NCBI RefSeq assembly: GCF_015533855.1
Contig: NZ_AP024154.1
Coordinates: 5,229,501-5,293,500, forward strand
Direction of reading: 5' to 3'
Origin: Echinicola sp. 20G
GTDB taxonomy: Bacteria; Bacteroidota; Bacteroidia; Cytophagales; Cyclobacteriaceae
Length of the DNA: 64,000 nucleotides
The notes under the pieces are model-generated. The model saw only the letters and a program-made list of their open reading frames with translations. It was not told the DNA's origin and searched no databases. Made by a program: the position numbers and the translations under genes. The stretch's first letter is position 1; every line of letters begins with the position of its first letter. This document shows positions 20,180 to 28,438 of the stretch, piece by piece.

Positions 20180-21106
20180 ATGACCATGAACAATGACCAA
20201 AAACAGTTCTTGAGAGAAAAAGAAAACAATAATATATGGTTATCCAAAGGAATGGACCAAGCCTTTAAATTTACTGATCACGGCCTTACTCCTACAGTCC
20301 TTGCCAGTGAAGCAGAGGTGGGAAATGCCATGTTAAATGAATTATATGCTACCGCTGAGGCAAAGGAAGGGGATATCAATATTGCCTTGTTGGGTGGAAG
20401 AGGCGCTCAGGAACTGCATAGGCAATTGGGGAAACTGGCTTTGTCTGGAGAAAAGGATGAGCTACTCTCCAGATTGAACGTCTTTACACAAGATGCTTTG
20501 GCTCCAATGAGCATGGGCAATGGTTTTAGCTTTGTCAGGGATTTTGAACGTATTTTGGGTGATGCATTTTTTAAAAAAATAAAGAGCTTTACCCCCATGC
20601 AAACGGATACAGATGATTTGGAATCCGAACTTATGCAGTACTTAAATAAACTGGAATCTTTAGGAGGGTTGGACATATTTTTTATTGGCCATGGCCCTGA
20701 AGAAAACCAAGCATCCCATCTGGCCTATATCAAGCCCTTTTCAGGAGCCAAACCTCCACATGTGGCTGGCCTGATCCCTATTTCAAGCAGTATCCTGGAG
20801 CATCATATCAGCAAGTTCAAAGCAGGAGGAAGCTTGGTAAGTGAAGATGACGAAAAGGAATGCCGCGCTGCAGCATACATTCTTACCCTGGGACCTGCCG
20901 CAATTATTCATGCCAAAAAGGTGGTTCAATCCGTAGTTGATGCAGATTCCGCTCCAGCCAAAGTTCAAACCTACAGCAAAGTTCTCCAAACACCTATCAG
21001 TGCCGACCCCTCAGAAGCCATACAACAGCTAAATGCAAATCCTGGTTTATGGATCAGGCTCAACCCCAATACCAAATCTTTTGTTTTGCCCAATCTTAGG
21101 GTCTAA
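20180..21106 (+). CDS. NagB/6-phosphogluconolactonase-like protein, probably altered active site
   Basis: A 308-residue cytosolic protein of the NagB/RpiA/CoA-transferase-like fold, related to glucosamine-6-phosphate deaminase and 6-phosphogluconolactonase. The sugar-phosphate loop is recognisable as ALLGGRGAQELHRQL (about 69-83). In these enzymes the active-site motif is GxGxDGH; here it reads FIGHGPEENQASHLAYIKP (about 166-184), so the DGH is replaced by EEN. Enzymatic activity of the standard kind is therefore doubtful; a sensor role or a new substrate is possible. It stands alone, with a TAAATTTG box 66 bp upstream. Assignment to the fold is reasonably sure; the function is not known. Confidence 0.7.
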   Translation: MTMNNDQKQFLREKENNNIWLSKGMDQAFKFTDHGLTPTVLASEAEVGNAMLNELYATAEAKEGDINIALLGGRGAQELHRQLGKLALSGEKDELLSRLNVFTQDALAPMSMGNGFSFVRDFERILGDAFFKKIKSFTPMQTDTDDLESELMQYLNKLESLGGLDIFFIGHGPEENQASHLAYIKPFSGAKPPHVAGLIPISSSILEHHISKFKAGGSLVSEDDEKECRAAAYILTLGPAAIIHAKKVVQSVVDADSAPAKVQTYSKVLQTPISADPSEAIQQLNANPGLWIRLNPNTKSFVLPNLRV

Positions 21107-21191
21107 TTCAGAATAATTGATTAGGTTATAAAACCGTTGACGCTCGAAGATTCTTAAAATGCACTTTTAAACGTCATTAAATTATTGATCT

Positions 21192-21359
21192 ATGAATAAA
21201 CCGAACAAGTTTTTTTTTCTTTCAGCACTTTTCTTTACCGTGTTTTTAGTGGTACAGTTTACCGACGTATATGGTGATTCAACTTGTTTTAAAGCCTTCC
21301 TCTTCATCCTCTGTACCACTTTTTTGATCAGTGGTATTTCTTTAAAACGAACGAAATAA
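21192..21359 (+). CDS. Small hypothetical membrane protein (55 aa)
   Basis: An ATG at 21192 opens a 55-codon frame ending at TAA 21357-21359. It has two hydrophobic segments (about 7-23 and 35-50) joined by a short acidic loop (TDVYGDST), and basic residues at both ends (MNKPNK and KRTK). This layout is that of a real two-span membrane hairpin with both ends in the cytosol. It lies 85 bp after the NagB-like gene on the same strand. I recognise no family, and no function can be given. Confidence 0.5.
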   Translation: MNKPNKFFFLSALFFTVFLVVQFTDVYGDSTCFKAFLFILCTTFLISGISLKRTK

Positions 21360-21490
21360 CCACTTATGATAATCAGTCAATTGAATAAAATGCTAACACT
21401 GACATTCCAGGTATATTAATCAACAAAAACTCATTATCCTGTCAGTTACTTTACGGAACCTTTTAAAATTAATCCAAGTCTTCTCCCATA

Positions 21491-24400
21491 TCACTTTAAC
21501 AACATACCCACACCTATTTTTTCTAACAAGTAGGGATTGTGATCGATAACTAGAAGATCATTGTCTCTACTTAGCGTCTGAAGAATATCAAAGAGCAGAT
21601 CGATATCCGCATAATGCAGACCAGTGCTCGGCTCATCCAGAACCAAAAGTTGGTTTTTGTTTTTTTTATTAAGCCAATTGAGCAATAACAAACGCTGTTT
21701 TTCTCCTGAGGAGAGAGATTTGACTTTTTGGTCCAAGATCAGATGTCCTAAGCCAATAGTATCCAGCTGTTGAATAAATGACAGTTTCCAAGTGGCCGCT
21801 CCTTGGTCGGTCAGCCAACTTTTCAGTTCTATGATGGATAGGGACAGGACTTCTGATATGTCAAGCCCTCCTACCCGATGCTCCAACAATCTGGCTTGAT
21901 AACGTCGTCCTTGACAGACTTCGCATGTTTCGATATGATTGGCTGCCACATCCAGACTATTGGTTACCACTCCGGTTCCTTTGCAGTTAGGACATTGGCT
22001 GGCTTTGTTTTTATAGGAAAAGTCTTTTGCTTTCAAACCTGATTCCTTTGCAAATACCTTGCTGATGTCTTTTAATAAATCTAAATATGCTACTAACAAC
22101 GTACTGTTATGCGCCTGCAACTTCTTAACCTCAAAATACTGTGCTCGACTGTAAGTTCTGGGCCATTTTATACTGGCACAATTTACAGCCTGACCCTGCT
22201 CGATACTTGGAATCAGTATATCCTTTACTAAAGTAGTCTTCCCAATCCCTGATTTTCCCATAATGGCTGTAATCCCTCCTATTGGCACTTCCAAGAAATC
22301 CTTTAGCAAAGTGTGTTTGGCCAATTTCCGCAATGTAATGCAATTTCCTGTTGACTTTAATTCATGGTTGCTAGAAGACTGCTTCAAAAAGGGATGACAG
22401 TTAGGTGTCTCCAAAAACTCCTTTGGGCTACCTTGAAAAGTAACGTATCCTCCTTTCTTCCCTGCTTTTGGACCTATTTCGACCAAATTATCTGCTGCCA
22501 TCATGATTTCCTTATTATGTTCGATCACAATCACCGTGTTTCCCTTTTCCACCAGCTCTTTCAATAGCTTCACCAAGTCTAGAATATTCTCTGCTGATAA
22601 GCCTGCAGAAGGCTCATCTAAAAGGTAGGTAATTCCCTTCAGTGGACTGTTTAGCTGCCTGATCAAAGCGACACGCTGTTGCTCACCACCACTCAAGCTT
22701 ATCGATTTTCGGTTGAGCTGAAGGTGATCAATGTGTAACTGCTGGGATTTTTTGAGTGTACTGGAAAGACGTGCACTTATGTTCGCAATAAGCTTTTGAT
22801 CAATTTCTTCAATGTCATTGGAAGTATTTAACCATTGGTCAAGTGTTTTAAAATCCATGGATTTTAGCGTATGGATGGATGCTCCACCAATCCGTACTTT
22901 AAGTCTTTCGGCTTTCAAACCACTACCTCTACAATTACCGCATTCCGTGTAAGAAAGTAAAGTTTTGAGCGGTTGATATTTGTTCTTTCGACTCAAGAAA
23001 TATTCATCCATCAGGTACTTGAAAAGCCCTGCCCATTTCATCTTGACTAGCTGGGTTCCTTCCCTTGTCTTCGTTTTAAATTTCCATGTTGCCTCCCAGG
23101 TTTTATCTGTTCCCCCTTTAAAAACCACCTCTTTTTGACCAGAAGTCAACTTATTAAATGGAGTGTTCAAATCAAAACCGTATTCTTTTCCTACTTCCTC
23201 CAGCACTGCCATATATTGCCCATTGGCTTGCCCATAATAAGCCAGGCCTTTATGATGCTCAAACAACCCTTCAGCAATGCTTAAATCTCCATCGATAACA
23301 ATCTTATCCAAATCGGGAAGCAATTCCTGGCCAATACCATCACAAACCACACACTTTCCCAATTCATGGTTGCTCGAGAAGTGGCTTGCAGACCAATCCA
23401 AACCAGAATATTGAGCTTTGCGGGAATAGGCAAAACGCAAGGTTTTATCAAAACCCGTTTGTTGGGCAATATCTGATCTTTCAGAAAAGTTCTTTTCCTT
23501 TCGGGTAACGCAAATACTTGGAGTCAGTCCTTCAATATGGTCCACTTCCAGCTGATAATTTACTCCGACCCTCGATTGCTGGTAGCTGGAAAACTGCTTG
23601 GTCATTTCCTGTAGACCAAACCCGTGCAAAGTATCGATAACCAAGGAAGATTTCCCAGATCCGGAAATGCCAGTGACCACAGACAAATGCTTCTTTGGGA
23701 ATTTCAAACTGATATCTTTGAGCGCATGGGTGCGGGCTCCGCTGATCGTCACCATGTCATGTCGTTGTATTGGAGGCTGTGGGATATCCACCTCCCGAGT
23801 AATCAATGCATTGTCGAGTAAAGTGTCACAATGGGTTTGGAAAAGTGGATGGTTCTCGAAACACACAATCCCTGCTGTTTGCTTTTTTAGCTGTTTCAAG
23901 GCGTCTAACAATTGTCTGACGTTCTGCTGATGAAGTCCAATACTGGGTTCCTCAAACATTAAAACGATCTTTTTAGAGGGCTTGGCAAAATGTTTGGCCA
24001 GCTTGATCCGCTGGGCCTCACCACCGGAAAGGGTATTCGAAGGCTGACCAAGCTTGATGTACCCCAATCCTAGCTGTAGCATCAATGCCAATATATCAGC
24101 CAATTTCTTTTCCCGACTGAAAAAAACCGCTGCTTCTTGTACACTTAAATCATAAATTCCAGCTATGCTTTTCCCATTCCATTGAACTTTGAGCACTTCT
24201 GGCTTAAAGCGATTTCCTTGACAGACCGGACATACTTGGTTAATATTTCCCATTAAGCTCATAGAAAGGGTAATTACCCCTGCTCCCTCACAGTTTGGAC
24301 ATCGGCCAATTTTATTATTAAAAGAAAATGCGCCTTTTGACAAATTTAAATTCTTAGCCATCGGCGTCTTCGCTAACAAATCCCTAACCCTGTCTGCAAG

Positions 24401-25978
24401 ACCGGTATAAGTCGATGGATTACTACGTGGGGTCTTTCCAATTGGTTGATCTGTAACAGAAAGTAAGTTCAAATCATGTATTTCACAAAATGAATTTATC
24501 CTATTAAGTAACTCTTTCGTCTTTCGACTGATAACCGATAAGCTTTGAGCCTGAGGCTCAAAAGTAGCTTCCTGAATAGAGGAAACGTGATATCCAACAT
24601 CTTTTCTTTTTTCTTGAATGGCGGTCAAAGTAGGGCTTTTCAGTTTTTTTTCATGTAAAAATGCTTGAACTGAACCATTGTAGATCACTTCTCCTCCTTT
24701 TATGCCCGCTAACGGACCTAATTCTATGATCCAGTCAGCTGATTGAATAAAGTTCAGATCATGTTCCACTACCATTACTGTATTGCCCCTATAGATCAAT
24801 CTGTCAAAAATATGGAGAAGGTGTTTTTGATAGGCGGTAGGCAAACCTATTGATGGCTCATCAAACACATACAAAATGCCTTGGAGGTTACTGTTTACCT
24901 GTTTAATCAGCTTTATGCGCTGGCCATCTCCAGAAGAAACCTCCATGCTGGGAGTACTTAATTGATAGTGTCCCATCCCTAAGTTGATCAAGTCAAGCAA
25001 CTGCGTATACAACTTATCAACCAGCACAGCTTCACCTGCAGACAGGACTTGCTCCTGGAGTAGGTCATATAGTTGCTGCAGGGAAAGGTCCATCCACTGC
25101 TGAAAATTCAAGCCCTTCCATGTATATTTCAAGTGATCTGCTTTTATCCTTGCCCCATAACAAGAAGGGCATTTTTTTGAGCTTACAAAACGTAGAATAC
25201 TTACATTTCTATCCAGTCTAAGAATATCCGACATGATCGGAATAATCCCTTTATAATAGCCCTCTTCACGTGGTTTGGCCTTAAATCCTTCCCACCTAAG
25301 ACGTGATTCTAGGCTGTGTTTACCGTAAAAGACTTTAATGCGGTCGCTGCCATATAGAATGACATCCTGCTGATCTTTGCTTAGATGCTTCCAAGGCATA
25401 TCCACTGAAAACCCATGTGCCTCACATACTTTGTTTAACTCTTCCACGGTTACTTGAGAATAAACGATGTAACCGTTCGGTAATGTGGTGGTGATTGCTC
25501 CTTCTCTTAAAGTCTTGTTTGCATCACCCACCAACTTTTCAATATCGATGTACTCAGCCTCACCAATACCTCGACAGTTTTCACAAGCACCTTTAGGGTG
25601 GTTAAATGAAAAAATAGATTTGCTCATAGTTTCCTCACCTGCAAATCGGGCAAACAACAGCCTGAAGATTGGACTAAGCTCTGAAAGAGTCCCAAAAGTG
25701 GCATTGATAGATTGAAAGCGCTTGGACTGCTCCACCTTGATCACAGGTGGCAATTCAGCAATTTCATCCACCTCAGCAGTTGGAATAACTTGTCCATTTT
25801 GTTGGCTAAAAACAGGCAGACTTTCCAAAAAATAGCGATACCCTTCGTTGGCAATTACCGCCATGGCCAAAGAAGACTTCCCCGAACCCGATAGACCGGT
25901 CACGGCAATCAGTTGGTTTTCGGGAATGTTCAATGAAATGTTTTTGAGATTGTTTTGATGAGCGTTGGTAATGCGCAT
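21491..25978 (-). CDS. Giant UvrA-like ABC ATPase, two UvrA2-type copies in one chain
   Basis: 1495 residues, about 1.6 times a normal UvrA. Four ABC modules can be followed. Module 1: Walker A GLSGSGKSS (28-36), weak signature SSGDGQRIKL, Walker B VFDEPSIGL. Module 2: no Walker A remains, but DQPIGKTPRSNPSTYTG, LSGGEAQRIKL (about 649) and MFEEPSIGL are present. Module 3: GISGSGKSS (about 770), LSGGEQQRV (about 1095), LLDEPSAGL. Module 4: GKSGIGKTT (about 1239), LSSGEKQRL (about 1425), VLDEPSTGL. CxxC zinc-type motifs recur (CPNCEGAG, CPVCQGNR, CGNCRGSG, CEVCQGRR). In both halves the UvrB-binding insert is absent: LLFAR runs almost directly into IFSFNHPKGACENC. It therefore resembles class II UvrA (UvrA2/DrrC type), linked to DNA-damage tolerance or resistance to DNA-binding drugs. 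A role in classical UvrABC repair is unlikely. Confidence 0.88.
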   Translation of the reverse strand: MRITNAHQNNLKNISLNIPENQLIAVTGLSGSGKSSLAMAVIANEGYRYFLESLPVFSQQNGQVIPTAEVDEIAELPPVIKVEQSKRFQSINATFGTLSELSPIFRLLFARFAGEETMSKSIFSFNHPKGACENCRGIGEAEYIDIEKLVGDANKTLREGAITTTLPNGYIVYSQVTVEELNKVCEAHGFSVDMPWKHLSKDQQDVILYGSDRIKVFYGKHSLESRLRWEGFKAKPREEGYYKGIIPIMSDILRLDRNVSILRFVSSKKCPSCYGARIKADHLKYTWKGLNFQQWMDLSLQQLYDLLQEQVLSAGEAVLVDKLYTQLLDLINLGMGHYQLSTPSMEVSSGDGQRIKLIKQVNSNLQGILYVFDEPSIGLPTAYQKHLLHIFDRLIYRGNTVMVVEHDLNFIQSADWIIELGPLAGIKGGEVIYNGSVQAFLHEKKLKSPTLTAIQEKRKDVGYHVSSIQEATFEPQAQSLSVISRKTKELLNRINSFCEIHDLNLLSVTDQPIGKTPRSNPSTYTGLADRVRDLLAKTPMAKNLNLSKGAFSFNNKIGRCPNCEGAGVITLSMSLMGNINQVCPVCQGNRFKPEVLKVQWNGKSIAGIYDLSVQEAAVFFSREKKLADILALMLQLGLGYIKLGQPSNTLSGGEAQRIKLAKHFAKPSKKIVLMFEEPSIGLHQQNVRQLLDALKQLKKQTAGIVCFENHPLFQTHCDTLLDNALITREVDIPQPPIQRHDMVTISGARTHALKDISLKFPKKHLSVVTGISGSGKSSLVIDTLHGFGLQEMTKQFSSYQQSRVGVNYQLEVDHIEGLTPSICVTRKEKNFSERSDIAQQTGFDKTLRFAYSRKAQYSGLDWSASHFSSNHELGKCVVCDGIGQELLPDLDKIVIDGDLSIAEGLFEHHKGLAYYGQANGQYMAVLEEVGKEYGFDLNTPFNKLTSGQKEVVFKGGTDKTWEATWKFKTKTREGTQLVKMKWAGLFKYLMDEYFLSRKNKYQPLKTLLSYTECGNCRGSGLKAERLKVRIGGASIHTLKSMDFKTLDQWLNTSNDIEEIDQKLIANISARLSSTLKKSQQLHIDHLQLNRKSISLSGGEQQRVALIRQLNSPLKGITYLLDEPSAGLSAENILDLVKLLKELVEKGNTVIVIEHNKEIMMAADNLVEIGPKAGKKGGYVTFQGSPKEFLETPNCHPFLKQSSSNHELKSTGNCITLRKLAKHTLLKDFLEVPIGGITAIMGKSGIGKTTLVKDILIPSIEQGQAVNCASIKWPRTYSRAQYFEVKKLQAHNSTLLVAYLDLLKDISKVFAKESGLKAKDFSYKNKASQCPNCKGTGVVTNSLDVAANHIETCEVCQGRRYQARLLEHRVGGLDISEVLSLSIIELKSWLTDQGAATWKLSFIQQLDTIGLGHLILDQKVKSLSSGEKQRLLLLNWLNKKNKNQLLVLDEPSTGLHYADIDLLFDILQTLSRDNDLLVIDHNPYLLEKIGVGMLLK

Positions 25979-26159
25979 AGAAAGATAATGTCTTCATTTG
26001 AATTCTGAAATATCAAAGATAAAAAGAATCTCAGCGCCCCAATAGAGCTGCTCATTCAAATTGAATCCGTTATCGTCTTTAAGGTTTTCCTTTGGCATTA
26101 TTTTAAATAAACATTAACTCCCTCATCCTGTTACAATATTTAAAACCAATACTTTACCC

Positions 26160-26606
26160 ATGAATTATTTCAATCTATCTATTGCATTTCTTGTATTCGG
26201 CCTTATTAACCACCTAAATGCCCAAGAATTGTCCGAGCACCAGTGGAAAGAACGGTTATTGATTATCATGACTCATGATCTCACCGACTCTACCTATGAA
26301 AAACAAATCGATACACTTCAGAAAAACTTAGGAGAATTGACTGAACGTAAGTTGGTCGTTTACCAATTCAACAAGGATAAGTTCAAAACCGGACTCGATT
26401 CAAATAAGGCATGGAATAAAACTGAAAGTAAAAAGTGGATTGAAGCCTTAAAATTTTCCAATAGCGGGTTTGAAATCATCTTGATAGGTCTAGATGGGCA
26501 AATAAAAAGAAGGCAAACTGGTTATTTAGCTCCTAAAGAACTATTTGGCACCATAGATACCATGCCAATGCGAAGGCAAGAAATGAAGGCAAAAAAGCAT
26601 GATTGA
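26160..26606 (+). CDS. DUF4174-like exported protein
   Basis: 148 residues with a signal peptide (about 1-22, ending LNAQ). The body has the DUF4174 layout: RLLIIMTHDLTDSTYEKQI near the mature N-terminus, LVVYQF, then IILIGLDGQIKRRQTG and the closing IDTMPMRRQEMK motif, which is the strongest match. These proteins have a thioredoxin-like fold without the catalytic Cys pair, and none is seen here. Probably periplasmic. The function is unknown. It is divergent from the giant UvrA-like gene, with 181 bp between start codons. Confidence 0.8.
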   Translation: MNYFNLSIAFLVFGLINHLNAQELSEHQWKERLLIIMTHDLTDSTYEKQIDTLQKNLGELTERKLVVYQFNKDKFKTGLDSNKAWNKTESKKWIEALKFSNSGFEIILIGLDGQIKRRQTGYLAPKELFGTIDTMPMRRQEMKAKKHD

Positions 26607-26862
26607 ATTGCGATTAAAAAATAGTTTTATTTGTTCAACACCCCACATTTCCCTACTTCTTACCTTGATAATTGGACAGGCCTTATGGAATATCAATAGG
26701 TCTAATCAAAACAATTCTATTTCCATAATGAAAAGAGCTGTGTTTTGATAGTATAAACCTAAATCCATAGAGCAGTTTGCACTTAATAAAATCAGCGGAT
26801 TCTAACTTTTTATTCATTAAATTAAGGGTAATAGTAGGTTGAAGCTTTTCAGTATTTATTGA

Positions 26863-27312
26863 ATGGAAAATAACAGCGTTTCCCTGCACCGCGTGATAAA
26901 AGCTACACCTGAAAAGGTTTTCAAAGCTTTTTATGATCCTCTTGCCTATTCCAACTGGATACCTCCTTATGGGTTCTTGGGCATCGTTCATCATATGGAT
27001 TTTAAGGTAGGTGGCACTTACAAGATGTCCTTTAGGAATTTTTCTACTGGCCATGAACATTCATTTGGTAGTACTTTCTTAGAAATCCAAATCAACGAGT
27101 TGATCAAGCATACGGATGAGTTTGATACTCCAGAGCTGCCAGGAAAGATGACAACGAACATTTGGTTCAAGCCTGTATCCTGTGGAACGGAACTGAAGGT
27201 ATTGCAAGAAGGAATTCCGTCAGTAATTCCGGCCGCAATGTGCTATTTAGGTTGGCAAGAGTCACTAGAGAAGTTGATGAAGTTAGTGGAGCCTGAAATC
27301 CCCGATGCTTAA
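26863..27312 (+). CDS. SRPBCC (AHSA1/activator-of-Hsp90-like) protein
   Basis: 149-residue cytosolic protein of the START/Bet v 1-like SRPBCC fold. Typical features are VIKATPEKVFKAFYDPLAYSNWIPP (about 10-34), MDFKVGGTYKMSF (about 46-58) and the closing LGWQESLEKLMKLVE helix. Members bind hydrophobic ligands; the name AHSA1 reflects similarity to an Hsp90 activator and does not imply that role in bacteria. The next gene begins 35 nt downstream on the same strand, so the two may be co-transcribed. Confidence 0.85.
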   Translation: MENNSVSLHRVIKATPEKVFKAFYDPLAYSNWIPPYGFLGIVHHMDFKVGGTYKMSFRNFSTGHEHSFGSTFLEIQINELIKHTDEFDTPELPGKMTTNIWFKPVSCGTELKVLQEGIPSVIPAAMCYLGWQESLEKLMKLVEPEIPDA

Positions 27313-27347
27313 GTCTATGATAAAACTTCTGTGAAACCTTTAAAGTG

Positions 27348-28232
27348 ATGAAAACATTAAGACAAGTTTTAGTTTTTCTACTTTTGATATGCACTACAGC
27401 TACCGTTTCAGGAAAGTGCTGTAATGAAACTTTACCCTTACGCACAGTTTTATTTAAAGTGACCAAGTCTAATTCAGGTAAAACCTCCTACCTATTTGGC
27501 ACGCATCACGCCTTTGGAAAGCCATTTTTTGACTCTTTGGACAACGCCAATCAGGTCTTGGCTGCATGCGATGTTTTGATAAAGGAAAACTTGAACATCC
27601 CAGGCCACACGGCTCAGGATATTATCAATGGCCGAATTGAAAAAACCAAATGGACCAAATTGCTGGACCAAGAAGACTTGGCATTTATAGAAAATTTGTT
27701 CGCTTCCAGTCCAACTGATTTTCAAAAAATGAGCCCTACTGAATTATATGTTTTCCTGACTCGGTATTTCAAAGAGCAAGTCTGCTTGGGCAAAGATCCA
27801 GCATCCACTTACCTCTCCCTGGATGATTACATCGGTTCCAAAGCCGAAGAGCTCGACATGGAGCTGTTAGGGCTAGAAACTTCAGAAGAGCAAATTGAAA
27901 TGATCAATAAAGATGTGGAAGGAATGCCCAGAAAAGTGCACAAAAGAAGGCTTTCGATGATTATAGAACAGATCCGGTCAAACAATTCCCAAAATTGTGG
28001 GGAGACTGATTGGTATGACCAAATGGATATTGACTATCAATTGGCTCAGCCTTGTCGAAATACACTGATGCTAAGCGACAGAAATTATAAATGGATGAAG
28101 ACGATCCAAAAATCATTGGAAACCAACAACTGCTTTATTGCTGTGGGCTTGAGCCATTTGATGTATGAATGTGGCTTGATCAAACAATTGCAAAATTTAG
28201 GCTACACTGTTTCTCCAATTCCGCTAAGGTGA
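27348..28232 (+). CDS. TraB/GumN-family exported protein
   Basis: 294 residues from the ATG at 27348; a GTG directly before it would add one residue. The signal peptide ends near TVSGK, followed by a CC pair. The two conserved family motifs are present: TSYLFGTHHAFGKPFFDSL near residue 44 (GTxH motif) and CFIAVGLSHLMYECGLIKQL near the C-terminus. The TraB/GumN family (TIKI-like) includes metal-dependent proteases acting outside the cytosol. Two further Cys (CGE and CRN) could form disulfides. Substrate unknown. Probably in one unit with the SRPBCC gene. Confidence 0.85.
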   Translation: MKTLRQVLVFLLLICTTATVSGKCCNETLPLRTVLFKVTKSNSGKTSYLFGTHHAFGKPFFDSLDNANQVLAACDVLIKENLNIPGHTAQDIINGRIEKTKWTKLLDQEDLAFIENLFASSPTDFQKMSPTELYVFLTRYFKEQVCLGKDPASTYLSLDDYIGSKAEELDMELLGLETSEEQIEMINKDVEGMPRKVHKRRLSMIIEQIRSNNSQNCGETDWYDQMDIDYQLAQPCRNTLMLSDRNYKWMKTIQKSLETNNCFIAVGLSHLMYECGLIKQLQNLGYTVSPIPLR

Positions 28233-28438
28233 AACTGTAATTTGATGTGAGTCAATTCTACCAAATAAAGTACTGGTCGAAGGAATAGCTCAAAATAAAT
28301 CACTTAAAACTTACTACCCATTCTTCTATAATAGCTTGCCTTAAATAAATCACTAATAACAATTCTTTAAGGCATGTTTTTAGTAATTTAGGAATCTATT
28401 CTTCAAAAAGTCAGCTGGTATTTTTAACCTTAGATTCC

